From positions 38,132,612 to 38,196,611 of the forward strand of contig LS997564.1 in the NCBI GenBank assembly GCA_000469685.2: 64,000 nt of DNA. The letters are read 5' to 3'. Positions 24,601 through 45,719 of this stretch are shown here, piece after piece. The translations under genes were made by a program, and so were the position numbers. This stretch comes from Haemonchus contortus (lineage: Eukaryota; Nematoda; Chromadorea; Rhabditida; Trichostrongylidae). Positions within the stretch are counted from its first letter, which is position 1; each line of letters starts with the position of its first letter. The notes beneath the pieces are model-generated. The model was not told the origin of the DNA, searched no databases, and was given only the letters and a program-made list of their open reading frames with translations.

Positions 24601-27600
24601 TGAGTTTGAGAAAACCCGAAAATTGGACTCACCCTGCAGTTTGTCAGATTGCAATGGACAGCGTTCGTGAAGGTTCCCAGGAACTTCTTCGAAAATGTCG
24701 AGTCTTCTTTACAGTGTTCCTAAAAGACTTGTAGTGGAGTCTTTAGGCAAAATTCCACAAGCACTACTGAAAACCTAAAATAACGCACTAACTAGGAACT
24801 CTCGAGGTGTCCCAAGATGAAAAAAGGCGTCGGTCCCGAGATTGATAATTTCTGGCGAGATCTTCGAGAAGACGTCGGCAAAGGCTCGACGCCATGACGA
24901 TACTTCCGCATTACCTATATAGAAGAAAGTATCAATTCTCAAGTGATAGTAACAGCCATGGGTTCGCTCGCTTCTGGTTCCTATTAACACACGGAATTGA
25001 ACGATTCTGGATCCTTCTTGGGTCACTGTTGACTCGAAACCTCTACATTGCAAGTCGTTTTAAGCAGGGGGAAATGGAGAAGCCACCACAGCGAAAAAAC
25101 AGTGAGGTCCCACACCACCAAGCAGGTGATGGGTTTTTTCGGAACAGAAAGGAGCTGTTTCAGAGAAAAAAAAACTATTGAAAAAGCGAATTCAATTATT
25201 GTACAATTCGGCTTCTTTTGAACAACTTCTTACCCTGAGTGATCACTCTGTGGAGATTGAGAGCATTTGAGAACCTAGAGGGGATACCGGGATCGGCTAG
25301 GGCAAAATTGCATTGATTTGCTGGTCTCCATTGAGAGAAAGGAGGAACTATGGGAAGACATCACCAACGCTCACCTTTCGTTAGATAGTCCAAGAGAGGT
25401 TTCGATCCCAGTGGACGCATAAAATCCCCATAGCAGCAAGTCTCAACAGTACAGGGACCACGGAAACGCCACAGCGACACCAGTTGCTCACATGTTCGCC
25501 ATGAAATCCAGAAAAAGCTGAATCGGTGAAAATGGATTTGGTTTTCGCATTCCAGAAAGGTCCCAAACATTGAATGACGATTTGATCAGCATTTTAGAAC
25601 TATCTGAGTTGGGTCACGCGTACGAGCTCTTTCCAGAATCGCCTAGATGTCAGCATGGGTTTGGCTAGCACTATAGCAACCAGTGCCCAATTTTCTTACC
25701 CCAACAAGTGGAAAACCTCGGCAACCAAATATTTCGAGATATAAGCTAATTTTAAAGCTACAAAACGATAGTTCCTGTAGAATTCAAACCTTTTCATATG
25801 ATTGGAAGCCAAAAAGAGAAGTTTTGAACAGACTCCCTTCGAGAGAAATTATCCAAGAAATTTTTTTTGGTCGAAGATGCGAGCGGAGCAAGTGGAGCCG
25901 TTAGCACCTGCATGGACCGAAGATCGAAGACAGAATCCCGTATAGAATCACACTGAGTGAGGCCCAAGGTCGCTTAGAAGATTCTCAACAGACCCGTCGA
26001 ATGCTCATAGACCGTGGGCTTCGAGCTCCTGCAACCTTTTTATGAGGAAAACACGCAGTTTAGATGTCACCCCTTCCCAACAGGTAGAGGGACGCCCTAC
26101 ATACGGTTATTGTCCCTATGATATATTTCTCGAAACTCTTTAGTGATCAGGACTTTTGGTAAAAACCGAAAGCCCGGCGAATATTAGCAGTTAAACTCCA
26201 AGTTTTTCCAAATGATTCGGATAGGTCTAACCTACCAATCTGTGAGTGCATTTCCTGAAGGTAAAATCGCCCCGGCTGCTTTCATGTCATCTAAGGACGG
26301 CTTCTGTAGCACAGACTTGAGGCAGCCATTGTCCATCACAAACACACCATGATCCGATGCCACCTTAATTAAAGCTACCGTAACCTGAAGTCGTAATTGT
26401 AGATTTGTTCCTAGAAGGTGAATTTGAGCTGAAAATTAAGTTCAGACTAATTGAAATGACAGCTTGGGGTAATACTCCATCCTATCGGAGAAGACCTGTC
26501 TAGAAACACATCTATATGCCATTTTTCACTGTAAACTGACTAGAAGACTAGCCTACGGCAGTTTTTATCTAGTAACAGCCAATGATGCTCCATTCAGAAA
26601 AACCTCAAAAAAGGTGAAACTCGAATTTACTTTTAAATTGGATTCGGTGGCGAAAACAATCATATCCGAAGACAAATCGCATTTTCTGAATGCAGAAACA
26701 TCCTCGAGAACATCTGAGGCAGCCACGAGAAGTCCAGATGGGAGCATCGTTGGGAGAGATCTGAACAATCATTCTCACGATCTTTTCTGAAAGACAAGAC
26801 TTTTGTGATTCATAAAAATCTGATTTTTGAACTCAATCTTTTATATGGACTGAGATGGCGTCGTACCAAAGGGCGCTAAATCACACCCATGGTTCGGAGA
26901 TCGATTCTCGGAGTGACACCCGGCCAAGCCTACTGAGTTAACTGAGTTTTCGATCCCTCTGAGCCCATTTAATCGGAATCGGACTGGTCCGAGTGGATAA
27001 AAGATATGATTGATTTCTAAATCAGTTGGCCACGACGCATTCAGAATGTCAACACGATTCTGAATGCAAGTAGAATACGAGGCGCATTCCGATGTCCGCA
27101 TTCCGGGATTCACCAATGCCAAAAGGCCCGCTCCCTTTATTTCCGTCCCTTTAGGATCCTAATGAGGCTGTGTAAATCCCTGCGTCATCAAGTACCACTC
27201 ACCGTTTCTGTCACTCCGCTGTTGGGCGACAAATTTGAAAGCTCAAATTCAGCTGATCCGATCTGAGGAAGTGGAGGTGGACACAGCCTCATTAGAATTC
27301 TGAAGGGACGGAAATAAAAAGACCAGCCCTTAGGGTATTGATGAATCGCGGAATGCGGACATCGGAACGCTCCGGAATGAGGAATAATAGGATCGTCCCG
27401 CGCTAGAATTAGCTAATGCTTAGTGAAAGGTAACGCTGCCTGTCTGCAGTAGTACTGTAACACTCTCTGTCTCTCTCTATTTCTGCAATCTCTCCACTTT
27501 TTTCACTTTTTCTAACCTAGGTTCCGCTGTTTCGTCGTTAACGACTACGTCTAATACTCCGGTGACTGGCGCTTGTTATCATCCTACCGATTGCAGCCTT

Positions 27601-29240
27601 GAAATATCGTTCGCCAAGCACGTGAAATAACCTAACAAGGGTCGAGGATGCTTGCAAAAAGAAATTTAGCCAATGAACAAAAAAATTCCCAATCGTACTC
27701 CTGACTGCAAGATCGAAAACGTACCTGTAAGTACGCAATTTCGTTTCAAGTACCGTATTCCCGTTGGGTAATGTGGCAAATATTTTTCCAAAAGCTGAAA
27801 CATGAGGTAATCGCTGAGAAAGGCCACCGGAATGGATTAGTAGCACCTGAAATAGGTCCGATCACCATTTCAAGCAGAATATTTGTAAATAGTTAATGAT
27901 TCGCATTGACTTCAAATTATCATACTTTACAAAGATTGACTTCAAATTATCATACTTTACAAAGAAATACTCTGAGATTTCTATTGCAGAGAAGCAAACT
28001 ATGATAAAAGAAAAAAAAAGAAAAAGTAATCTATGCAGTAATTGCGCGAGAACCGCTTATTAAAAGCATTAGTTGCAAATTTCACTCTACAGTAATCTTA
28101 CCGTATAAAAGTACTGTAGAGTGACTTCACAGCATTTGAGCCTCCTTATATTAAGTTCATCCCATTACCTATTTTTTAACGCTTTCTCATTCATACCTTT
28201 TGTCCCTTTGATTGACCTTCAATAGAACGCAGAACATTCAATGTAGCTCCGCCCGAACCTTAAAGCACTAACTCAGTAAGCCTTAGAGATAATAAAGGTA
28301 AGGTATATGGTTACCGGGAACCGAGACTGTCACATTTCCTATTCCTAGTTGTATCTTATACCATTAGGGTATTCAAAATGTATCTACAGAAACTCCACCA
28401 AAGTCCTTTTTTGGAGTGTTCACGAAGTTCCCATAGATATACTATGAAAAAACACTGCTCGCTTGTGGGCGCTAAGAAATCACGAGACTCCATGATATCG
28501 GAGACGGTCAAGGTACCAGATCGAGGCTCCTCTTCGCTCTTTTCCGGCTGTGGAAGCGCGAGAACGAGATGTTCACAGAACCTCTTAGAAGGGGCCTCAA
28601 GGCCAAACGCTTGACACAAGTTTTGATGAGCTGTAGCAGCGATGTTGTCGGATTCGAACTAATAAAGAAGCATTTGTCGAATTCAAGGGACAGTTCGGTT
28701 ACCATAGGGTTAAAATGCAGGGAAGATGCCGTACATGTTAGCGGATAACATCCTTGTGCAGCAATTTCATGGAAACTTCTAGAACATTCTAGACGTGTTG
28801 AACTATTGCGAAGTTTCCGCCATATACTACACGCACGACATACGAACGACCTGATTATGATCCAAAAATGGAGGTGTGGATTTAATATGTTTATGGGAGC
28901 CTTCTAAACAAAGTTGTTTTTCGTGTAAGTAGTCTACGGTTTCCTGTTAGCGGTTAACGGAGGAGCAAGAAACACAGGAAGATTGTTTTGAGAGGGTCAG
29001 TTATCACGGTAATGATCTTTTAGGCTGGAAAGTGGAATGATTTCTTATGCCAGATGACCTTCCGTGAAGTTTATCAAGGTATAAAGGAAACGTACCGATT
29101 CTCACACCCTCAGGGAAATCAGGGATGATCAGAGCCTTTCGACAGTAAATCGATACGTCAACTTCATCGAGAAGAAGCTCAAAATCTCTTTTTTGTCGTT
29201 CACTCCCGGCTGTCAGCACTAGTAGATCCCACATAGCCAT
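21604..29240 (-). CDS. fpgt: fucose-1-phosphate guanylyltransferase (GDP-L-fucose pyrophosphorylase), 471 aa
   Basis: Nine exons: 29096-29240, 28197-28258, 27725-27846, 26631-26760, 26236-26384, 25375-25517, 24793-24914, 24633-24719, 21604-22059; all phases agree. The enzyme joins fucose-1-phosphate and GTP to GDP-fucose in the salvage pathway. Diagnostic matches to FPGT are WDLLVLTAGSERQ at the start, the nucleotide-binding GSGGATLNVL (residues 49-58), LLIHSGGLSQRLPHVSAFGK, DHGVFVMD, CCYGDFMRPLG, NLGTDAFFHLGTPREFL and the C-terminal hexapeptide-type LEYCKFDGANIGKGCIVSG, then VSLWDAKLFP and a terminal EMVAYRRRL. The ATG follows an acceptor TTTTAG by 11 bases with an in-frame stop upstream, so the N-terminus is shorter than in human FPGT (about 590-600 aa). 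Exon 8 has the weakest similarity. An RTE-like LINE fossil and GC-rich hairpins fill the 2.6-kb last intron. Confidence 0.88.
22155..22292. repeat. long imperfect palindrome with GC-rich core hairpin
   Basis: Core arms 22201-22222 (TGAGCGCGCGGACTGCGTAG..) and 22229-22250 pair over 22 bases with two mismatches and a 6-base loop. Pairing resumes outward (CATGGGCCACG at 22155 against CACGGGCCAGCG inverted at about 22280), giving an extended fold of about 140 bases. It is inside the last FPGT intron; a fold-back element or structured RNA. Confidence 0.7.
23180..23238. repeat. 22-bp stem hairpin
   Basis: Arms 23180-23201 (GGCAATAGAGGCGTCT....) and 23217-23238 pair with two mismatches around a 15-base loop. 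Located in the last FPGT intron. Confidence 0.75.
23540..23590 (-). repeat. SINE head fragment
   Basis: Inverted, this reads GAGCGGAGGTGGTGTAATTG, matching the first bases of the SINE copies elsewhere (GGCGGAGGTGGTGTA). The rest of the SINE is not visible here. Confidence 0.4.
23680..24230 (+). pseudogene. RTE-like LINE, decayed reverse-transcriptase C-terminus
   Basis: The plus strand reads, in shifting frames, blocks that follow the C-terminal part of nematode RTE-type ORFs in order: RRAKGLLQIFEGTVKNTKNK, RPLFDSAAPPTSISTSQTW with TLRRQ, a CTQVQREI block, then KQKIRPIGHVVRFCDRGG. Stops and frameshifts occur between blocks. Antisense within the last FPGT intron. Family from memory, not by search. 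Confidence 0.55.
26853..27100 (+). repeat. diverged SINE copy
   Basis: Contains a B-box-like GGAGATCGATTCTCGG and tail segments ACGCATTCAGAATG and GGCGCATTCC that parallel the other SINE copies, but the body is strongly changed. Lies in the FPGT intron between exons 3 and 4. Confidence 0.5.
27083..27371. repeat. imperfect palindrome, arms about 90 bp
   Basis: Left arm 27083-27176 and right arm 27286-27371 are inverted copies. They share CATTCCGATGTCCGCATTCC on the outside and TTTATTTCCGTCCCTT plus CTAATGAGGCTGTGT inside, with scattered mismatches. The SINE-like tail at 27083 is part of the left arm, so either the fold-back formed after SINE insertion or the tail match is partly coincidental. 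Confidence 0.65.
27905..27964. repeat. 30-bp direct repeat, two copies
   Basis: The unit starting ATTGACTTCAAATTATCATA occurs twice head to tail with no differences seen. In the FPGT intron between exons 2 and 3. Confidence 0.9.
28083..28123. repeat. 12-bp perfect inverted repeat
   Basis: CACTCTACAGTA (28083-28094) and TACTGTAGAGTG (28112-28123) form a short hairpin with a 17-base loop. Confidence 0.7.
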
Positions 29241-30391
29241 GAACCGTTAATCTAAAATATTTGGGAAACAACCTACTAATTAGCAATTAGCAATCACAAC
29301 AGTAAAACGCTATTCAAAGCTCGATGATATTTTAAGATGCCCAACACTGAATTCAACCACAATTTCGAATAAAAACTCTGTTTGGCACTGATCAGAACCC
29401 CTTTTTTATGACGGATCTACGCGTCTACTATATTGAGTGGAAGTTGGTTTCTTTCCAACCGACTGTTTCCAAACGAAGTCGTGGAATGTACAACCAGGCA
29501 AGACGCCGCTTCTTGGGACAACTTTCACGAGGAAAAGTTGTTTGAGGTAAAAGGGGGGAGGGTTGGTTGGGTGGACATATCTTGGCAAGAAACTCAGGGA
29601 GGGTCTTCGGACACAGCTGTTTTTTCCACCCTGTGCCTAACCTTGGCTAATAAATTCATAAGCGAAGATCGAAGGAGTATAAGCACTTTCGCTAAAAATT
29701 TGAGAAAAACAGAGGGGCCGATCCATATTGAATACATTAAAGCACGCACTTCCGTCAATCGATAATCTTTATTCAGTTGTAACTAAGATATTGTATTTCT
29801 ACAATACATTCCCAATCATCTAACTATAAATCCAGTCTAGCTAACAAAAATCTGAAAAATAATCGATCCCTTTCCTAGGCTAATTTGTAAAACTTAAGAA
29901 CAAAAATACTTCCTGCGTGAAGTCCTACTTCCAAGTACATCACATGGATCATACAACCATAATCATACCATAGGAAGGTCAGCTACAGTATAGTTAAACA
30001 CAATCACGGTTATACCTGTAGCCATATGGTTACTACAGTACAACAGTGTCAGTATTTCACTTCCCTACATCTCCCTCAAATAAGCCCCCCCCCCCCCCTC
30101 CTTAAACCGATACGAACGGCAGTAGAGAAGGAATGAAGAAAATTCAAGCTAAAAAGCTCACTCAGTGCGAATACATAAGGATCAGCAGTGCATATCAAAG
30201 AAACCGTTCCATAAAAAGAAACAACTAAACAAATACTAGTAACATTCAGTTAGTTGGTACATGTGCTATACACAAACATCGCCAGCGATGAATTTACAAA
30301 AATGTGAGGTAAAATTCGGTCTAGAAAGCAAAAAAAAGTGGGAAAAGAAAATGCTAATGACAGAAAGGAACTAGGTCTGCTAGCCTTCCTT
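29241..30391. other. spacer between FPGT and the F-box-like gene
   Basis: Contains a run of 14 C near 30087-30101 and an open plus-strand frame at 29433-29765 without motif or splice support. No gene recognised. Confidence 0.4.
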
Positions 30392-33300
30392 CTATACATA
30401 TATTAATATACAAACAGCGTTTTTATGTTCAGCTAATACTGCCGGTTTTCCATAGCCTAAATTGATGGCTGCCGGAGTTAACTGCCACTCATTCGGATCG
30501 CTGAACAGCGGACTGTGAATGTAGCGATTGAGCTGAAATAACCGAAATTCAGTTCAACCATTCAACGGACGCCTACCTCAAAATATAGACAACGTGAAAA
30601 GAATGGAGGTAAAGATGGAAGTATAGAAAGAAAATTGTGTCAGTCAACCGTAAACGCCAAACATATGGTCATCTTTTTCATCCCCAGCAAATGATCTTAC
30701 TCAAAATAAACAAAAAACCAAAAAGAAGAACTAGGTCATCATGGGGTGGCAGTACGTTCCAGAAAATTTCATTGGAAATGAATCAAACACTGACCTGATC
30801 GACATCAAATGCTGTCTTCTCCACATGCATAGTCAGCATTTGGCATAATCGACAGAATGCCGATTCCATTAAAGCCAAAGCCGAGAACGCTGATACAAGT
30901 GGACATCCCGACACGCAAAACTTTTCCAGGTTTGGGCAACATCGAGCCACCGAACGGGCCAGCTTGTCGGTTATCTGCAACAGATAGGACGTAATACATT
31001 ATGCAAAACATATACTGAGAAAACGGAGTTTGTGGTGAAAACAATTTTCAAAAACTATCATTGCAGAAGCAGTTATTCTGAATGGGTTGAGAATTGGTGG
31101 AAAATGAATTGCGAATTCAATATGCCTTGCAATAAAACTTCTCTAGGTCTAGATTGTTAAACGACCGATTTCAAATATTTGATAATGGCAGAGCTGACGC
31201 CGAAAGAATGACGAGGTCGACCGTACCCTCTAACCCCATCATTCGGAAGGACTCATTGGTCGAGAAATGGAAAAGAATCACGAAGTGACGATTTCGTAAA
31301 AGATACGCCTTAGTTTTCACTAAAACATAAGGGGCACCCAATAAATTGCAACGTTAAAAATACTACCAAAAATGACTGACTGACCTGATGATTATCATTT
31401 ATTTCGAGCCTTGAAAGAGTGCTAAATGACGGTGCCATTCCTCGAATAAGCTGACTTTCTGAGACAGAAAAAGTGCATCCGTCGAATATCAGCTAAATAG
31501 AATTGGATAATCAAAAATGAAATAAGGTTTACAAGAATTCAGGAAGCTAACAAACATCACGATAAGGAACACGTACCTCCTGGAGCTCTGTATATTGCGC
31601 TAACTGAGCAAGAGTCCATGGTTTTACGCCACATAAGTCACAGTTAGACAAAGCAAGTCTGGAAATGAGGATGGAATGAAAAATGAGCCATGAAGGGATG
31701 GAATAATAATGAAAATGGAAATGGAAGCAAATGCAGAACCTAGTCAAAGGCGCACAAGCCGAACAAGTAAGAAGTTCATGAAAGTGGCTATCTCTGATTC
31801 GATCGCGTAATAGTTCATCTTCCAATTCCAGTGAAGAAGCGCCTTAAAACCCATCGTTTTAATAAATATAATGAAAAATTCCAGCTAATGGCAGAAAGAA
31901 ATGAAAAAGCAGAAGCTAAATCACAAAAACAGAACATACTGCTCAAAAGGTGGGGAATAGCGAATGACAGCAACGACTGAGTATCGTGACGGTCACATTG
32001 ACAAAGGGCTACAGAGCCGTCATTATTCTGTACCCGAGCCGTTGCAGGGCAGTTCCCGATTTGTATACGAACATTTGACGGTCGCGGCAGAAGACGCCCT
32101 GAAACTGCGAACGTTGTCTGATTGTAAGTAAACAACTTCCTTTATCCCTTCAACTTCCTTTTCCAGTCTTGATCATGCTGCGCGGTGAATAAAGTTCAGT
32201 GTTTCCTTCTCTTTAATAACCTGAACCATTTTCGATCACAAGAGCGCTCAACAATTTTCCCCCAGACAGATGAAATAGAGAAATAGGATTTTCGTATTGT
32301 TCTAGAGCTGCTCCCTGCATTTTTCGTAGCATTGTGGAAAACCTTACTGTGTCAACTATCGGTACTGATTTAGTGAGAGCATGGCAAAGCGTAAAGAGCA
32401 GTGCAGAACAGATTTCCAGTAACGTTGACGTTGTAAACCCGCGCAGACAAGCCTCCCCTACATTTGTAACGGAAATCGAAGCATCGTTTCGATGATGAAA
32501 CCAAAACATTCTATTTTCCTGATTTGTGGCTCCTAGAACTCAGTCAACAACAACTAAACGTAGATCTAGAAGTCCCCTAAATGACTTCTTGCAAATGCTC
32601 AGTAATCATGGCTTTTCTCAATATGTTAATCTGTCTACTAGAGGTAATCATGCACTTGATTTATTGTTTTGTAATGAGGAAGGGATTATTGATAAAGTTA
32701 CCGTTGCTCCACCTCTAGGCTCCAGTGATCATGCTTCTATTCACTTTGTTTTGGATGGTCCACGAAGCAGCCATAAATTTGCTTACTCTCGTGACTTTAG
32801 GAATGTGAACGTTGCTGGGATGACTGCGTATTTGGATAGTGTTGATTGGTTAGGTGTTTTTAATTGTTGTCTCTCGGTAAATGAAATGTATGAAACTTTT
32901 CTATTCATATTAAAACACTGCTTGGATCTCTTCGTTCCCTTGAAGAGGGTCCCGTTCTCTCTTGAACACATTCCCCATTACCTAAGACATTGGTTTCGCC
33001 TTAAGGAAAGCGCGTACAGAAAAGCGTCTGGCTCCAATTTGGATGAGGACTGGACTTATTATAAGCGCATTTCTGATAAATTTAACAAGAAACTTTTTAG
33101 GTTCAACTGTTCTATTGAAAAAAAGATTTTGTCTTCAAATAACAAGGCAGCCCTTTATAGGTATGTTAACAATAGAATCAAGCGAAAAGAAGGTATTGGG
33201 TTCCTCAGAAGCTTCGATGGATCCATTCTTACTTCTGACCGTGACAGAGCCGAATTACTTGCTGGTGTGTTTGAAACTGTCTATCAAGATAGTGATCCTG

Positions 33301-35216
33301 GTGAACCTCCTTCTTTTGAAGGTATGAGTTTTCCGAAAATGGCTGATTCAGTTTGGTTTGATCGACGCGAAATTTACTCGTTACTTTCCCGGTGGCCTAC
33401 TTGTTCCTCTAATACGCCGGATGGTATCCCTTTTAAGTTTATCAAACTGACTTCGGCGTGCATTTCTTCTCCGCTAGAATATCTCTTCAATCTGATATTC
33501 TTTCGGGCTGAAGTTCCCAAAAGGTGGAGACATGCCTTTGTCACTCCGCTGAAGAAGAAATCTCCTGCTTACGATCCCTCCAACCACAGGCCTATTAGCA
33601 TAACATCTCTTTTCTGCCGGATCTTCGAAAAAATTATTAAAAAGAAAATTGAACTTCATCTAAAGGAACATGATATCTTGCCTTGCTGTCAGCATGGATT
33701 TAGAAAAGGTAAATCCACTGAAACTCAAATGTTGGAATCTCTTAATGAATGGACTTTCGCTATGGATCTCAAACGCAGCATAGACGTTATTTATCTGGAC
33801 TTCCAAAAAGCATTTGACAAAGTTCCTCATGATTTGTTGCTTCTCAAATTAGAGCAAGTTGGTATTCATCATAGGATCATTGCTTGGATCAGAGCTTTCT
33901 TATCTCAGCGGACGTTTCAGGTCATCGTTGACGGAGTGTCGTCCTCTGTTAGGTGTGCATGTTCTGGAGTACCTCAAGGAGGTGTTCTTTCTCCTCTTTT
34001 GTTCAGTATTTATGTGTATGATCTACCTGGAGTTGTTGTTGGTGATACAATCAAATGTAAAATGTTTGCGGATGATGTAAAATTTTTGGCGAGCCGGGTT
34101 CTTCCCTGCAGGCATCTATTGATGCAATACTTCGGTGGTCTTCTTGTTGGAAGCTTCCTCTTTCGGCTACTAAATCAAGGATTCGGCATCTCGGTCGTAA
34201 TAACCCGCACTCGTCGTACTCTATGCGTGGCGAACCACTTGTTGAAACCGACACTGTTCGTGACTTAGGTTTCATAATTGATAGAAATCTTTCATTCAAA
34301 GAGCATTGTCACTGTATCGTCAACAATGCCGAGGTTAGGCTTTTTCACTTGTTCAAGTCTTTCTGTTCTATTGATCCTTTTCCTCTTATTGAAGCATACA
34401 AACTTTATGTGAGACCTATGCTTGAGTACGGCACATGTGTTTTTTTCCCATGCAGCAAATCGCTAGTAAATAGGTTAGAACGAGTGCAACATAGTTTCAC
34501 AAGAAAGTTATTCATTCGTTCCTTCGGTTTCACTTACAGTAGTATTCCTCGTGGTGCAATTCGGAATAAGATACTGAAGCTCGAATCGTTAAATGTCAGA
34601 AGGAGACGTAATGATCTTCACATGGTTTATAAAATACTTCATGGTCTAGTTGATCTGGAATTGCGTGACTTTTTTCGTCTAAACCCTTCTTCCACTAGAG
34701 GTCAAAGTCTCAAAATTGTGCTTCAGCAACCCAAGTCCGTTTTGCGGCGCAACTTCTTCACATTCAGGGCAGGTTATGAATACACTAAGTTGAGTAAAAA
34801 GTTGCAGATTCCGTGTTGTTTTTCGGGCTTCAAAAGAATTGTTAACAATTATATCACTTGAGGAAACCTTTATTATTGATTCATTGCACTTTTTGCTTGC
34901 GCCCTATCACTTTCCTTGCCTTTGTTCACAGTATATTCCATATTTCTCATTTATCAGGTTGGAGTTGTTCTGATATTTTGAGAGCTCACTTGGTTTTCCA
35001 ATTATGGTTGTATTGTTCTTTTGGAAAATTTTTAATGACATGTGCTTGCGCATGTTAATAAATCTAAATCTAAATCTACTCTCAAACTCTTGCAAGGTTA
35101 GCAGACCTACCTAGGGCGACGAAAATCCGGGAACAGACAAGTGAAAAGTTCAGCCGATCAGTATAAGTTAGACATATACCAATCCTCTGCAACAGCTCGG
35201 CTGGTAGAAGCTCCAT
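30392..35216 (-). CDS. F-box/leucine-rich-repeat-like protein, 283 aa
   Basis: Eight exons: 35180-35216, 35088-35110, 31940-32117, 31740-31842, 31577-31658, 31385-31492, 30795-30974, 30392-30532; all phases agree. The N-terminus MELLPAELLQRI looks like the start of an F-box. The rest shows LRR-like units: RLALSNCDLCG, LQELIFDGCTF, LSRLEINDNHQITDKLARS and NLEKFCVSGCPLVS. Such proteins select substrates for SCF ubiquitin ligases, but the F-box is short here and the role is an inference. Exon 2 is a 23-base microexon whose length is needed to keep phase. The ATG directly abuts an acceptor (ATTACTTCAG|ATG) 352 bases after the DHX38 stop. A 2.5-3 kb LINE occupies intron 2 in the opposite orientation, starting about 8 bases inside the donor side. 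Confidence 0.72.
32213..32525. other. segment open on both strands upstream of the LINE ORF
   Basis: Minus frame 32213-32509 (98 codons) and plus frame from about 32274 to 32495 (about 74 codons) are both open. No motif recognised. Either the 5' part of the LINE or older intron sequence of the F-box-like gene. Confidence 0.3.
32526..35079 (+). mobile_element. CR1/Jockey-type LINE, 5' truncated, one frameshift
   Basis: The first frame (32526-34268) begins inside the endonuclease domain (NHALDLLF, then SDHASIHF) and runs through the reverse transcriptase: NHRPISITSLFCRIFEKI, VIYLDFQKAFDKVPHD near residue 421, SGVPQGGVLSPLLFSIYV and the active-site FADD near residue 513. Near 34085-34105 the frame shifts; a second frame (to 34861) continues with SLQASIDAILRWSS, RDLGFIIDRN, KLYVRPMLEYGT and a C-terminal end. 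The 3' end carries AATAAATCTAAATCTAAATC, a short tandem tail ending at 35079. Codons are otherwise intact, so the insertion is fairly young. It lies antisense in intron 2 of the F-box-like gene. Confidence 0.85.
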
Positions 35217-35219
35217 CTG
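35217..35219 (-). promoter_or_regulatory. probable SL trans-splice acceptor of the F-box-like gene
   Basis: Minus-strand TTACTTCAG ends immediately before the ATG. Upstream, at about 35337-35342, an AATAAA on the minus strand marks a plausible DHX38 3' end, about 110-120 bases before this acceptor: the spacing expected in an SL2 operon. A U-rich stretch lies between. Inference. Confidence 0.55.
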
Positions 35220-35568
35220 AAGTAATTTGAAAACCCAATTCTATTTTGGCTTTACGGTCATTTTTTTTTACAAAAAATAAAAAGTACTGAGGAAGCAACC
35301 AAGAAGTCCAAAAAAAGCAAACGAATACGAAATATTTATTTACAATTATTAGTGTAACACGTAGACAAATTTATCAAGCCAATTTATGACTTATAACAAA
35401 ATCAGATGAGCTGATTACTCTGGTTTTGTGATAAAACGATGACGAGGTAACCAACTAGAGTTCTCACATTTACCATTGAGGTATGAACACGCGGCAGATC
35501 AACGGTAAGAGATAAATACTTCAAGATTCTACCAGAGCATCAACAACAAACAACAAACACCGTTACAA

Positions 35569-45719
<10,151 letters not shown>

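Noticed and set aside
24399..24734. 111-codon plus frame
   Set aside because: Antisense shadow of FPGT exon 8 and its flanking introns.
25518..25570. Apparent frameshift in FPGT exon 6 (FTDSAF followed by a shifted frame)
   Set aside because: An acceptor at 25518-25520 starts the exon in the correct frame, and the upstream similarity is coincidental.
28356..28705. Overlapping open minus-strand frames proposed first as FPGT exon 2
   Set aside because: They do not give the nucleotide-binding GSGGAT motif or the right phase; the exon at 28197-28258 does both.
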